DNA of 64,000 nucleotides from the NCBI GenBank assembly GCA_949987565.1, contig OX465109.1:9710627-9774626 (forward strand). Reading direction: 5' to 3'. A program made the translations under genes and the position numbers. This DNA is from Luidia sarsii (taxonomy: Eukaryota > Echinodermata > Asteroidea > Paxillosida > Luidiidae). The notes under the pieces were generated by a model, which searched no databases, had not been told where the DNA came from, and was given only the letters and a program-made list of their open reading frames with translations. Position 1 is the first letter of the stretch. Each line of letters opens with the position of its first letter. This document shows positions 25,080-38,753 of this stretch, piece by piece.

Positions 25080-26509
25080 AACATTTGTCAGCTTATTGCA
25101 GCTAAAGGCCTTGTCAGGAAATCAGGCACGGCGAATGTCTGGTAGTTTCATCACATTCATCTTACATTTGTTGGGCCAAACTTTACCTCCTGCAGACAGG
25201 AAAATCAAACACAATATACAGTTATGATGAAGGCAGAGGTAAAAGAAGAGGGAAAAACAGAGAAAAGGACTGAGGCTGAGGCAGAGAGAGGCAGAGGCAG
25301 AGGCAGTGGCAGAGGCAGTGGCAGAGGCAGTGGCAGAGGCAGTGGCAGAGGCAGTGGCAGAGGCAGTGGCAGAGGCAGAGAGTGAGGCAGCGGCAGAGGC
25401 AGAGGCAGAGACAGGAAAATAAACCACAATATACGAATATGATGAAAGCAGAGGTAAAAGCAGAGAGGCAAAGGCAGAGAAAGAGACGAAGGCTGAGGCA
25501 GAGAGAGGCTGAGGCAGTAGCAGAGACAGACACAGAGGCAGTGTGAGGCAGAGGCAGATAGGCAGAGGCAGAGACAGGAAAATCAACCACAATATACGGT
25601 TAGGATGAAAGCAGAGCTAAAAGCACAGAGGCAAAGACAGAGCCGAGGCAGAGTGTGAGGCTGATGAGGTAGAGGCAGAGGCGGAGGCAGAGGCAGAAGT
25701 AGAGAGAGACAGAGTCAGAGGCAGATCACAGGCAGTGGCAGAAGCAGAGAGGCAAACTTTACCTCCTGCAGACAGGAAAATCAAACACAATACACAGTTA
25801 TAATGAAGGCAGAGGTAAAAGAAGAGGCAGAAACAGAGAAAAGGACTGAGGCTGAGGCAGAGAGAGACAGAGGCAGAGGCAGTGGCAGAGGCAGTGGCAG
25901 AGGCAGAGAGTGAGGCAGCGGCAGAGGCAGAGGCAGAGGCAGGAAAATAACCACAATATACGAATGATGAAAGCAGAGGTAAAAGCAGAGAGGCAAAGGC
26001 AGAGAAAGAGACTGAGGCTGAGGCAGAGAGAGGAAAATCAACCACAATATACGGTTATGATGAAAGCAGAGGTAAAAGCAGAGAGGCAAAGACAGAGCCG
26101 AGGCAGAGTGTGAGGCTGAGGTAGAGGCAGAGGCGGGAGCAGAGGCAGAAGTAGAGAGAGACAGAGTCAGAGGCAGAGGCAGTGGCAGAAGCAGAGAGAG
26201 GCAGAGGCAGATAGGCAGAGGCAGAGACAGGAAAATCAACCACAATATACGGTTATGATGAAAGCAGAGGTAAAAGCAGAGAGGCAAAGACAGAGCCGAG
26301 GCAGAGTGTGAGGCTGAGGTAGAGGCAGAGGCGGAGGCAGAGGCAGAAGCAGAGAGAGGCAGAGGTACATGTAGAGGCAAAGACAGGAAAAGGCAGAGAG
26401 AAAAAAGAGAAAAAGGAGAAGAAAAAAAAGAGAAAAAAGAGACAGAGATATATAGAGGCAGGAAAATAGAGAAAAAAGAGATAGAGAACAAAACCTAGAA
26501 AAGCATACC

Positions 26510-27348
26510 GATAGAAATGAAGGGGTTGTTCATCACGGTGGTACAGGTAAGGAGAAGGGTGATCAAAGTCACATGATGTATCGTTGCTGGTAGCGATGTT
26601 TCGGTTGCTGGAACTGCTAACCTTCATCAGGCAAGAGAAGAATGTGTGCTGCGTCGTCCGTTTATATCCGCTTCACCGGCTCCTGTACGGTGGTTTGGGA
26701 AGTCGTAGTGGTGACCATGAGGTTTGGTACGCAGCTCTGGCTTCCTCCAGCGGCCCCGCACGAGGTGGGGTGATGGTCGTGGTGTCGGATGGTGGGGAGA
26801 CAGAACCCGGGGATGTCAATACTGCTGTCCCGGTTGAGGTTGTTGTGGTGAAGGCAGATGTAGATGGCCTCCTTCATGCGCCTGGTGTACCAGTGTTGTT
26901 CACGGTCGATACACCGCACATCGTCCCAATTAGGCCGCCGACCAGCTCCCCAAGCACGCTCAGCTACTGCAGATCTGTCCACACGGGAGAGTCCCACGTC
27001 ACGCTGATGCTCCTTGATCCTCTCACCGATGGGCCTGCCGGTTTCACCGATGTAGACCTGGTCGCATTCACCACATGGAATCTTGTAGACGACACCTCCA
27101 CGTCTTCCCAAGGAGACAGGGTCCTTTGGGTGGACGAGCTGGTTCCTCAAGGTGGTAGAAGAGCAAAACTTAGTATGGAACCAGTGTTCTTCGAGGATTC
27201 TCCTCAGCTGTTTGGAGACACCGTCCATGAAGGGGAGTACAGTGAAGGACTTGTACTCAACCCGCTCCGTATTGGTGTCCACCTTTGGTCTTGAAGAACG
27301 GTGGATGAAGGGGCTTGGGTACCCGTTCGCTGTCAGGGTAGCACGTAC
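26510..27348 (-). pseudogene. PLE fragment 15, last copy before the short-unit zone
   Basis: Frame 26,662-27,282, 206 residues, with Phe-Cys in place of Phe-Arg in TKFCSSTTL. To its right (after 27,900) units no longer contain a PLE, so this marks the boundary of the filled and empty unit types. Confidence 0.84.
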
Positions 27349-27390
27349 AAAATTTGTCAGCTTATTGCAGCTAAAGACCTTGTCAGGAAA

Positions 27391-30300
27391 TCAGGCACGG
27401 CGAATGTCTGGTAGTTTCATCACATTCACCTTACATTTGTTTGGCCAAACTTTACCTCCTGCAGACAGGAAAATCAAACACAATACACAGTTATAATGAA
27501 GGCAGAGGTAAAAGAAGAGGCAAAAACAGAGAAAAGGACTGAGGCTGAGGCAGAGAGAGAGAGACAGAGGCAGAGGCAGAGGCAGAGGCAGTGACAGAGA
27601 CTGAGGCAGCGGCAGAGGCAGAGACAGGAAAATAAACCACAATATACGAATATGATGAAAGCAGAGGTAAAAGCAGAGAGGCAGAAAAAGAGACTGAGGC
27701 TGAGGCAGAGAGAGGCTGAGGCAGTAGCAGAGACAGACACAGAGGCAGAGTGAGGAAGAGGCAGAGGCAGAGGCAGAGACAGGAAAATCAACCACAATAT
27801 ACGGTTATGATGAAAGCAGAGGTAAAAGCAGAGAGGCAAAGACAGAGCCGAGGCAGAGTGTGAGGCTGAGGTAGAGGAAGAGGCGGAGGCAGAGGCAGAA
27901 GTAGAGAGAGACAGTTGCAGTTGTTGGACCAAACTTTGCCTCCTGCGGGCAGAAAAATCAAACAATACATTCTTATGATGAAGGCAGAGGTAAAAGCAGG
28001 GATTCAAAGAGAGAGATAGAGACTGAAGCTGAAGCAGAGACAGAGGCGGAGGCTGGGGCGGAGATGGAGATGGAGACGGAGACGGAGAAACAGAGACGGA
28101 GAGGGAGACGGAGAGGGAGACGGAGACTGAGACGGAGACTGAGGCAGAGGCGGATGCAGAGGCAGAGGCGGAGGCGGAGGCGGAGGCAGAGGCGGAGGCA
28201 GAGGCAGAGGCGGATGCAGAGGCGGGGGCGGAGATGGAGACAGAGACAGAGATAGAGGTAGGGGGGCAGTGGCAGATATAGATACACTAAACATTGAAAT
28301 GCCTACCAAATTTGTCAGCTTATTGTTGCTCAAGTTCTTGTCAGGAAATCAGGCCAGGCCAATGTCTGGTAGTTTCATCACCTTCATCTTGCAGTTGTTG
28401 GACCAAACTTTGCCTACTGCGGGCAGAAAAATCAAACAATACATTCTTATGATGAAGGCAGAGGTAAAAGCAGGGACTCAAAGAGAGAGATAGAGACTGA
28501 AGCTAAGGCAGAGAGAAGCAGAGACAGAGGCGGAGGCTGGGGCGGAGATGGAGATGGAGATGGAGATGGAGTTGGAGAGGGAGACGGAGACTGAGACGGA
28601 GACTGAGGCAGAGGCGGAGGCAGAGGCGGAGGCAGAGGCGGAGGCAGAGGCGGAGGCAGAGGCGGATGCAGAGGCGGATGCAGAGGCGGGAGCGGAGATG
28701 GAGACAGAGACAGAGATAAAGGTAGGGGGGCAGTGGCAGATATAGATACACTAAACTTTGAAATGCCTACCCAAATTTGTCAGCTTATTGTTGCTCAAGT
28801 TCTTGTCAGGAAATCAGGCCAGGCCAATGTCTGGTAGTTTCACCACCTTCATCTTGCAGTTGTTGGACCAAACTTTGCCTCCTGCGGACAGGAAAATCAA
28901 ACAATACACTCTTATGATGAAGGCAAAGGTAAAAGCAGAGATTCAAAGAGAGAGATAGAGACTGAAGCTGAGGCAGAGAGAAGCAGAGACAGAGGCGGAG
29001 ATGGAGACAGAGATGGAGACGGAGATCGAGACAGAGACAGAGACGGAGAGGGAGACGGAGACTGAGACGGGGATAGAGGCAGAGGCGGATGCAGATGCAG
29101 AGGCGGAGGCAGAGGCGGGGGCGGAGATGGAGACACAGACAGAGATAGAGATAGGGGGGCAGTGGCAGATATAGATACACTAAACTTTGAAATGCCTACC
29201 CAAATTTGTCAGCTTATTGTTGCTCAAGTTCTTGTCAGGAAATCAGGCCAGGCCAATGTCTGGTAGTTTCACCACCTTCATCTTGCAGTTGTTGGACCAA
29301 ACTTTGCCTCCTGCGGACAGGAAAATCAAACAATACACTCTTATGATGAAGGCAAAGGTAAAAGCAGAGATTCAAAGAGAGAGATAGAGACTGAAGCTGA
29401 GGCAGAGAGAAGCAGAGACAGAGGCGGAGATGGAGACAGAGATGGAGACGGAGATCGAGACAGAGACAGAGACGGAGAGGGAGACGGAGACTGAGACGGG
29501 GATAGAGGCAGAGGCGGATGCAGATGCAGAGGCGGAGGCAGAGGCGGGGGCGGAGATGGAGACACAGACAGAGATAGAGATAGGGGGGCAGTGGCAGATA
29601 TAGATACACTAAACTTTGAAATGCCTACCAAATTTGTCAGCTTATTGTTGCTCAAGTTCTTGTCAGGAAATCAGGCCAGGCCAATGTCTGGTAGTTTCAT
29701 CACATTCACCTTACATTTGTTTGGCCAAACTTTACCTCCTGCAGACAGGAAAATCAAACACAATACACAGTTATAATGAAGGCAGAGGTAAAAGAAGAGG
29801 CAAAAACAGAGAAAAGGACTGAGGCTGAGGCAGAGAGAGAGAGACAGAGGCAGAGGCAGAGGCAGAGGCAGTGACAGAGACTGAGGCAGCGGCAGAGGCA
29901 GAGACAGGAAAATAAACCACAATATACGAATATGATGAAAGCAGAGGTAAAAGCAGAGAGGCAGAAAAAGAGACTGAGGCTGAGGCAGAGAGAGGCTGAG
30001 GCAGTAGCAGAGACAGACACAGAGGCAGAGTGAGGAAGAGGCAGAGGCAGAGGCAGAGACAGGAAAATCAACCACAATATACGGTTATGATGAAAGCAGA
30101 GGTAAAAGCAGAGAGGCAAAGACAGAGCCGAGGCAGAGTGTGAGGCTGAGGTAGAGGAAGAGGCGGAGGCAGAGGCAGAAGTAGAGAGAGACAGTTGCAG
30201 TTGTTGGACCAAACTTTGCCTCCTGCGGGCAGAAAAATCAAACAATACATTCTTATGATGAAGGCAGAGGTAAAAGCAGGGATTCAAAGAGAGAGATAGA

Positions 30301-31950
30301 GACTGAAGCTGAAGCAGAGACAGAGGCGGAGGCTGGGGCGGAGATGGAGATGGAGACGGAGACGGAGAAACAGAGACGGAGAGGGAGACGGAGAGGGAGA
30401 CGGAGACTGAGACGGAGACTGAGGCAGAGGCGGATGCAGAGGCAGAGGCGGAGGCGGAGGCGGAGGCAGAGGCGGAGGCAGAGGCAGAGGCGGATGCAGA
30501 GGCGGGGGCGGAGATGGAGACAGAGACAGAGATAGAGGTAGGGGGGCAGTGGCAGATATAGATACACTAAACATTGAAATGCCTACCAAATTTGTCAGCT
30601 TATTGTTGCTCAAGTTCTTGTCAGGAAATCAGGCCAGGCCAATGTCTGGTAGTTTCATCACCTTCATCTTGCAGTTGTTGGACCAAACTTTGCCTACTGC
30701 GGGCAGAAAAATCAAACAATACATTCTTATGATGAAGGCAGAGGTAAAAGCAGGGACTCAAAGAGAGAGATAGAGACTGAAGCTAAGGCAGAGAGAAGCA
30801 GAGACAGAGGCGGAGGCTGGGGCGGAGATGGAGATGGAGATGGAGATGGAGTTGGAGAGGGAGACGGAGACTGAGACGGAGACTGAGGCAGAGGCGGAGG
30901 CAGAGGCGGAGGCAGAGGCGGAGGCAGAGGCGGAGGCAGAGGCGGATGCAGAGGCGGATGCAGAGGCGGGAGCGGAGATGGAGACAGAGACAGAGATAAA
31001 GGTAGGGGGGCAGTGGCAGATATAGATACACTAAACTTTGAAATGCCTACCCAAATTTGTCAGCTTATTGTTGCTCAAGTTCTTGTCAGGAAATCAGGCC
31101 AGGCCAATGTCTGGTAGTTTCACCACCTTCATCTTGCAGTTGTTGGACCAAACTTTGCCTCCTGCGGACAGGAAAATCAAACAATACACTCTTATGATGA
31201 AGGCAAAGGTAAAAGCAGAGATTCAAAGAGAGAGATAGAGACTGAAGCTGAGGCAGAGAGAAGCAGAGACAGAGGCGGAGATGGAGACAGAGATGGAGAC
31301 GGAGATCGAGACAGAGACAGAGACGGAGAGGGAGACGGAGACTGAGACGGGGATAGAGGCAGAGGCGGATGCAGATGCAGAGGCGGAGGCAGAGGCGGGG
31401 GCGGAGATGGAGACACAGACAGAGATAGAGATAGGGGGGCAGTGGCAGATATAGATACACTAAACTTTGAAATGCCTACCCAAATTTGTCAGCTTATTGT
31501 TGCTCAAGTTCTTGTCAGGAAATCAGGCCAGGCCAATGTCTGGTAGTTTCACCACCTTCATCTTGCAGTTGTTGGACCAAACTTTGCCTCCTGCGGACAG
31601 GAAAATCAAACAATACACTCTTATGATGAAGGCAAAGGTAAAAGCAGAGATTCAAAGAGAGAGATAGAGACTGAAGCTGAGGCAGAGAGAAGCAGAGACA
31701 GAGGCGGAGATGGAGACAGAGATGGAGACGGAGATCGAGACAGAGACAGAGACGGAGAGGGAGACGGAGACTGAGACGGGGATAGAGGCAGAGGCGGATG
31801 CAGATGCAGAGGCGGAGGCAGAGGCGGGGGCGGAGATGGAGACACAGACAGAGATAGAGATAGGGGGGCAGTGGCAGATATAGATACACTAAACTTTGAA
31901 ATGCCTACCAAATTTGTCAGCTTATTGTTGCTCAAGTTCTTGTCAGGAAA
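27391..31950. repeat. 2,280-bp higher-order repeat, two copies, mixing both unit types
   Basis: 27,391-29,670 and 29,671-31,950 are near-identical over several identical reading frames (27,474-28,007 equals 29,754-30,287). Each copy starts with the right flank of a PLE-type core, then has four PLE-less units. At about 29,670-29,700 the sequence changes from short-unit core (GGCCAGGCCAATGTC) to long-unit core (TTCATCACATTCACC), a visible crossover junction within the shared core. Confidence 0.9.
28814..28881 (-). other. Candidate 68-nt terminal exon in array core (short-unit form)
   Basis: Acceptor TTTTCCTGTCCGCAG followed by GA, 21 codons (GKVWSNNCKMKVVKLPDIGL, then Ala) and TGA. It is the form found in most right-zone units. 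It differs from the long-unit form by eight bases, two of them synonymous, so there is no sign of constraint on the peptide within the array. Confidence 0.38.
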
Positions 31951-32254
31951 TCAGGCCAGGCCAATGTCTGGTAGTTTCACCACCTTCATCTTGCAGTTGT
32001 TAGACTAAACTTTGCCTCCTGCGGACAGGAAAATCAAACAATACACTCTTATGATGAAGGCAGAGGTAAAAGCAGAGACTCAAAGAGAGAGATAGAGACT
32101 GAAGCTGAGGCAGAGAGAAGCAGAGACAGAGGCGGAGGCAGGGGCGGAGACGGAGACGGAGACGAAGAGGGAGACGGAGACGGAGGATGAGGCGGAGTCA
32201 GATATAGATACACACAGCTTAGAAATGCATACCAAATTTGTCAGCTCATTGCTG

Positions 32255-35200
32255 TTCAAGTTGTTGTCAGGAAATCAGGCCGGGCCAATGTCTGGTAGTT
32301 TCACCACCTTCATCTTGCATTTGTTGGACCAAACTTTGCCTCCTGCGGACAGGAAAATCAAACAATACACTCTTATGATGAAGGCAAAGGTAAAAGCAGA
32401 GACTCAAAGAGAGAGATAGAGACTGAAGCTGAGGCAGAGAGAAGCAGAGACAGAGGCGGAGGCAGGGGCTGAGGCAGGGGCGGAGATGGAGACGGAGATC
32501 GAGAGAGAGACAGAGACGGAGACAGAGAGGGAGACGGAGACTGAGACGGAGATAGAGGCAGAGGCGGAGGCAGAGGCAGAGGCGGAGGCAGAGGCAGAGG
32601 CAGAGGCAGAGGCGGAGGCAGAGGCAGAGGCAGAGGCGGAGGCGGAGGCAGAGGCAGAGGCAGAGGCAGAGGCGGAGGCAGAGGCGGAGGCAGAGGCAGA
32701 GGCAGAGGCGGAGGCAGAGGCGGAGGCAGAGGCGGAGGCAGAGGCGGAGGCAGAGGCGGAGGCGGAGGCGGAGGCGGAGGCAGAGGCGGATGCAGAGGCG
32801 GGGCAGGAGATGGAGACAGAGACAGAGATAGAGGTAGGGGGGCAGTGGCAGATATAGATACACTAAACTTTGAAATGCCTACCAAATTTGTCAGCTTATT
32901 GTTGCTGAAGTTCTTATCAGGAAATCAGGCCAGGCCAATTTCTGGTAATTTCACCACCTTCATCTTGCAGTTGTTGGACCAAACTTTGCCTCCTGCGGGC
33001 ACGAAAATCAAACAATACACTCTTATGATGAAGGCAGAGGTAAAAGCAGGGACTCAAAGAGAGAGAGAGATAGAGGCTGAAGCTGAGGCAGAGAGAAGCA
33101 GAGACAGAGACGGAGACGGAGATGGAGACGGAGACGGAGACGGAGACGGAGATGGAGATGGAGACAGAGACAGAGACGGATACGGAGAGGGAGAGGGAGA
33201 CGGAGACTGAGACGGAGATAGAGGCAGAGGCAGATGCAGATGCAGAGGCGGAGGCAGAGGTGGAGGCGGAGGCAGAGCCGGGGGCGGAGATTGAGACACA
33301 GACAGAGATAGAGGTAGGGAGGCAGTGGCAGATATAGATACACTAAACTTGATATGCCTACCAAATTTGTCAGCATATTGTTGCTCAAGTTCTTGTCAGG
33401 AAATCAGGCCAGGCCAATGTCTGGTAGTTTCACCACCTTCATCTTGCAGTTGTTTGACCAAACTTTGCCTTCTGCGGACAGGAAAATCAAACAATACACT
33501 CTTATGATGAAGGCACAGGTAAAAGCAGAGACTCAAAGAGAGAGATAGAGACTGAAGCTGAGGCAGAGAGAAGCAGAGACAGAGGCGGAGGCAGGGGCGG
33601 AGGCAGGGGCGGAGATGGAGACGGAGACCGAGACAGAGAGGGAGACGGAGACTGAGACGGAGATAGAGGCAGAGGCAGAGGTAGAGGCAGAGGCGGAGGC
33701 AGAGGCGGAGGCAGAGGCGGATGCAGAGGCGGGGGCGGAGATGGAGACAGATACAGAGATAGAGGTAGGGGGGCAGTGGCAGATATAGATACACTAAACT
33801 TTGAAATGCCTACCCAAATTTGTCAGCTATTGTTGCTCAAGTTCTTGTCAGGAAATCAGGCCAGGCCAATGTCTGGTAGTTTCACCACCTTCATCTTGCA
33901 TTCGTGGGACCAAACTTTGCCTCCTGCCGGCAGGAAAATCAAACAATACACTCTAATGATGAAGGCAGAGGTAAAAGCAGGGACTCAAAGAGAGAGAGAT
34001 AGCGGCTGAAACTGAGGCAGAGAGAAGCAGAGACAGAGGCGGAGGCAGGGGCGGAGATGGAGATGGAGACGGAGATGGAGACGGAGAAACAGAGACGGAG
34101 ACGGAGATGGAGAGGGAGACGGAGACTGAGACGGAGATAGAGGCAGAGGCGGATGCGCAGGCAGAGGCGGAGGCAGAGGCGGAGGCGGGGGCGGAGATTG
34201 AAACAGAGACAGAGATAGAGGTAGGGGGGCAGTGGCAGATATAGATACACTAAACTTTGAAATGCCTACCAAATTTGTCAGCTTATTGTTGCTCAAGTTC
34301 TCGTCAGGAAAATCAGGCCGGGCCAATGTCTGGTAGTTTCATCACCTTCATCTTGCAGTTGTTGGACCAAACTTTGCCTCCTGCGGGCAGGAAAATCAAA
34401 CAATACATTCTTATGATGAAGGCAGAGGTAAAAGCAGGGACTCAAAGAGAGAGAGATAGAGGCTGAAGCTGAGGCAGAGAGAAGCAGAGACAGAGGCGGA
34501 GGCAGGGGCGGAGATGGAGATAGAGACGGAGACGGAGACGGAGACTGAGGCGGAGATAGAAGCAGAGGCGGAGGCAGAGGCGGGGGCGGAGATGGAGACA
34601 GAGACAGAGACAGAGATAGAGGTTGGGGGCAGTGGCAGATATAGATACACTAAACTTTGAAATGCCTACCAAATTTGTCAGCTTATTGTTGCTCAAGTTC
34701 TTGTCAGGAAATCAGGCCGGGCCAATGTCTGGTAGTTTCATAACCTTCATCTTGCAGTTGTTGGACCAAACTTTGCCTCCTGCGGGTAGGAAAATCAAAC
34801 AATACATTCTTATGATGAAGGCAGAGGTAAAAGCAGAGACTCAAAGAGAGAGATAGAGACTGAAGCTGAGGCAGAGAGAAGCAGAGACAGAGGCGGAGGC
34901 AGGGGCTGAGGCAGGGGCGGAGATGGAGACGGAGATCGAGAGAGAGACAGAGACGGAGACAGAGAGGGAGACGGAGACTGAGACGGAGATAGAGGCAGAG
35001 GCGGAGGCAGAGGCAGAGGCGGAGGCAGAGGCAGAGGCAGAGGCAGAGGCGGAGGCAGAGGCAGAGGCAGAGGCGGAGGCGGAGGCAGAGGCAGAGGCAG
35101 AGGCAGAGGCGGAGGCAGAGGCGGAGGCAGAGGCAGAGGCAGAGGCGGAGGCAGAGGCGGAGGCAGAGGCGGAGGCAGAGGCGGAGGCAGAGGCGGAGGC

Positions 35201-38200
35201 GGAGGCGGAGGCGGAGGCGGAGGCGGAGGCAGAGGCGGATGCAGAGGCGGGGGTGGAGATGGAGACAGAGACAGAGATAGAGGTAGGGGGGCAGTGGCAG
35301 ATATAGATACACTAAACTTTGAAATGCCTACCAAATTTGTCAGCTTATTGTTGCTGAAGTTCTTATCAGGAAATCAGGCCAGGCCAATTTCTGGTAATTT
35401 CACCACCTTCATCTTGCAGTTGTTGGACCAAACTTTGCCTCCTGCGGGCACGAAAATCAAACAATACACTCTTATGATGAAGGCAGAGGTAAAAGCAGGG
35501 ACTCAAAGAGAGAGAGAGATAGAGGCTGAAGCTGAGGCAGAGAGAAGCAGAGACAGAGACGGAGACGGAGATGGAGACGGAGACGGAGACGGAGACGGAG
35601 ATGGAGATGGAGATGGAGACAGAGACAGAGACGGATACGGAGAGGGAGAGGGAGACGGAGACTGAGACGGAGATAGAGGCAGAGGCAGATGCAGAGGCGG
35701 AGGCAGAGGTGGAGGCGGAGGCAGAGCCGGGGGCGGAGATTGAGACACAGACAGAGATAGAGGTAGGGAGGCAGTGGCAGATATAGATACACTAAACTTG
35801 ATATGCCTACCAAATTTGTCAGCATATTGTTGCTCAAGTTCTTGTCAGGAAATCAGGCCAGGCCAATGTCTGGTAGTTTCACCACCTTCATCTTGCAGTT
35901 GTTTGACCAAACTTTGCCTTCTGCGGACAGGAAAATCAAACAATACACTCTTATGATGAAGGCACAGGTAAAAGCAGAGACTCAAAGAGAGAGATAGAGA
36001 CTGAAGCTGAGGCAGAGAGAAGCAGAGACAGAGGCGGAGGCAGGGGCGGAGGCAGGGGCGGAGATGGAGACGGAGACCGAGACAGAGAGGGAGACGGAGA
36101 CTGAGACGGAGATAGAGGCAGAGGCAGAGGCGGAGGCAGAGGCGGATGCAGAGGCGGGGGCGGAGATGGAGACAGATACAGAGATAGAGGTAGGGGGGCA
36201 GTGGCAGATATAGATACACTAAACTTTGAAATGCCTACCCAAATTTGTCAGCTATTGTTGCTCAAGTTCTTGTCAGGAAATCAGGCCAGGCCAATGTCTG
36301 GTAGTTTCACCACCTTCATCTTGCATTCGTGGGACCAAACTTTGCCTCCTGCCGGCAGGAAAATCAAACAATACACTCTAATGATGAAGGCAGAGGTAAA
36401 AGCAGGGACTCAAAGAGAGAGAGATAGCGGCTGAAACTGAGGCAGAGAGAAGCAGAGACAGAGGCGGAGGCAGGGGCGGAGATGGAGATGGAGACGGAGA
36501 TGGAGACGGAGAAACAGAGACGGAGACGGAGATGGAGAGGGAGACGGAGACTGAGACGGAGATAGAGGCAGAGGCGGATGCGCAGGCAGAGGCGGAGGCA
36601 GAGGCGGAGGCGGGGGCGGAGATTGAAACAGAGACAGAGATAGAGGTAGGGAGGCAGTGGCAGATATAGATACACTAAACTTAGAAATGCATACCAAATT
36701 TGTCAGCTTATTGTTGCTCAAGTTCTTGTCAGGAAATCAGGCCGGGCCAATGTCTGGTAGTTTCATAACCTTCATCTTGCAGTTGTTGGACCAAACTTTG
36801 CCTCCTGCGGGTAGGAAAATCAAACAGTACATTCTTATGATGAAGGCAGAGGTAAAAGCAGAGACTCAAAGAGAGAGATAGAGACTGAAGCTGAGGCAGA
36901 GAGAAGCAGAGACAGAGGCGGAGGCAGGGGCTGAGGCAGGGGCGGAGATGGAGACGGAGATCGAGAGAGAGACAGAGACGGAGACAGAGAGGGAGACGGA
37001 GACTGAGACGGAGATAGAGGCAGAGGCGGAGGCAGAGGCAGAGGCGGAGGCAGAGGCAGAGGCAGAGGCAGAGGCGGAGGCAGAGGCAGAGGCAGAGGCG
37101 GAGGCGGAGGCAGAGGCAGAGGCAGAGGCAGAGGCGGAGGCAGAGGCGGAGGCAGAGGCAGAGGCAGAGGCGGAGGCAGAGGCGGAGGCAGAGGCGGAGG
37201 CAGAGGCGGAGGCAGAGGCGGAGGCGGAGGCGGAGGCGGAGGCGGAGGCGGAGGCAGAGGCGGATGCAGAGGCGGGGGTGGAGATGGAGACAGAGACAGA
37301 GATAGAGGTAGGGGGGCAGTGGCAGATATAGATACACTAAACTTTGAAATGCCTACCAAATTTGTCAGCTTATTGTTGCTGAAGTTCTTATCAGGAAATC
37401 AGGCCAGGCCAATTTCTGGTAATTTCACCACCTTCATCTTGCAGTTGTTGGACCAAACTTTGCCTCCTGCGGGCACGAAAATCAAACAATACACTCTTAT
37501 GATGAAGGCAGAGGTAAAAGCAGGGACTCAAAGAGAGAGAGAGATAGAGGCTGAAGCTGAGGCAGAGAGAAGCAGAGACAGAGACGGAGACGGAGATGGA
37601 GACGGAGACGGAGACGGAGACGGAGATGGAGATGGAGATGGAGACAGAGACAGAGACGGATACGGAGAGGGAGAGGGAGACGGAGACTGAGACGGAGATA
37701 GAGGCAGAGGCAGATGCAGAGGCGGAGGCAGAGGTGGAGGCGGAGGCAGAGCCGGGGGCGGAGATTGAGACACAGACAGAGATAGAGGTAGGGAGGCAGT
37801 GGCAGATATAGATACACTAAACTTGATATGCCTACCAAATTTGTCAGCATATTGTTGCTCAAGTTCTTGTCAGGAAATCAGGCCAGGCCAATGTCTGGTA
37901 GTTTCACCACCTTCATCTTGCAGTTGTTTGACCAAACTTTGCCTTCTGCGGACAGGAAAATCAAACAATACACTCTTATGATGAAGGCACAGGTAAAAGC
38001 AGAGACTCAAAGAGAGAGATAGAGACTGAAGCTGAGGCAGAGAGAAGCAGAGACAGAGGCGGAGGCAGGGGCGGAGGCAGGGGCGGAGATGGAGACGGAG
38101 ACCGAGACAGAGAGGGAGACGGAGACTGAGACGGAGATAGAGGCAGAGGCAGAGGCGGAGGCAGAGGCGGATGCAGAGGCGGGGGCGGAGATGGAGACAG

Positions 38201-38753
38201 ATACAGAGATAGAGGTAGGGGGGCAGTGGCAGATATAGATACACTAAACTTTGAAATGCCTACCCAAATTTGTCAGCTATTGTTGCTCAAGTTCTTGTCA
38301 GGAAATCAGGCCAGGCCAATGTCTGGTAGTTTCACCACCTTCATCTTGCATTCGTGGGACCAAACTTTGCCTCCTGCCGGCAGGAAAATCAAACAATACA
38401 CTCTAATGATGAAGGCAGAGGTAAAAGCAGGGACTCAAAGAGAGAGAGATAGCGGCTGAAACTGAGGCAGAGAGAAGCAGAGACAGAGGCGGAGGCAGGG
38501 GCGGAGATGGAGATGGAGACGGAGATGGAGACGGAGAAACAGAGACGGAGACGGAGATGGAGAGGGAGACGGAGACTGAGACGGAGATAGAGGCAGAGGC
38601 GGATGCGCAGGCAGAGGCGGAGGCAGAGGCGGAGGCGGGGGCGGAGATTGAAACAGAGACAGAGATAGAGGTAGGGAGGCAGTGGCAGATATAGATACAC
38701 TAAACTTAGAAATGCATACCAAATTTGTCAGCTTATTGTTGCTCAAGTTCTTG
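32255..38753. repeat. 2,025-bp higher-order repeat, two copies plus an older longer one
   Basis: 34,704-36,728 and 36,729-38,753 share six consecutive identical frames. A third copy, 32,255-34,703, has the same unit order with an extra ~424-bp unit and fewer hexamers, so it is an earlier duplicate. The series ends where the unit at 38,754 has private changes (CACCATCTTC, TTGGTCCAAAC, GATGAAAACGG). Confidence 0.88.

Larger units (their letters stand above)
1..27900. repeat. Left zone of satellite array: 1.5-2.3 kb composite units with PLE insert
   Basis: Fifteen composite units follow each other in the same orientation and the first is cut by the window edge, so the array extends further left. 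Each unit reads, on the plus strand: a ~200-bp core (TTTGTCAGC...GGAAAATCAAACACAATA), two to five sub-repeats of roughly 165 bp that each restart with CAGGAAAATMAACCACAATATACG, a purine-rich GAGGCAGAG minisatellite, a GAAAAA-rich homopurine tract, then GCATACC and the ~840-bp PLE fragment. The plus strand is strikingly poor in T and C outside core and PLE. Four nested periods are visible: 6 bp, ~165 bp, ~1.6-2.2 kb and 3.8/7.6 kb. Predicted proteins of Leu-Pro, Ser-Ala or Ala-Glu runs are by-products of the 6-bp period. Extra core copies without a PLE lie at about 2,253, 6,058, 13,636 and 25,756. Confidence 0.95.

Noticed and set aside
634..27348. Autonomous Penelope element
   Set aside because: No reverse transcriptase domain occurs anywhere in the window; all 15 copies share one 5' truncation and most carry frameshifts or stops.
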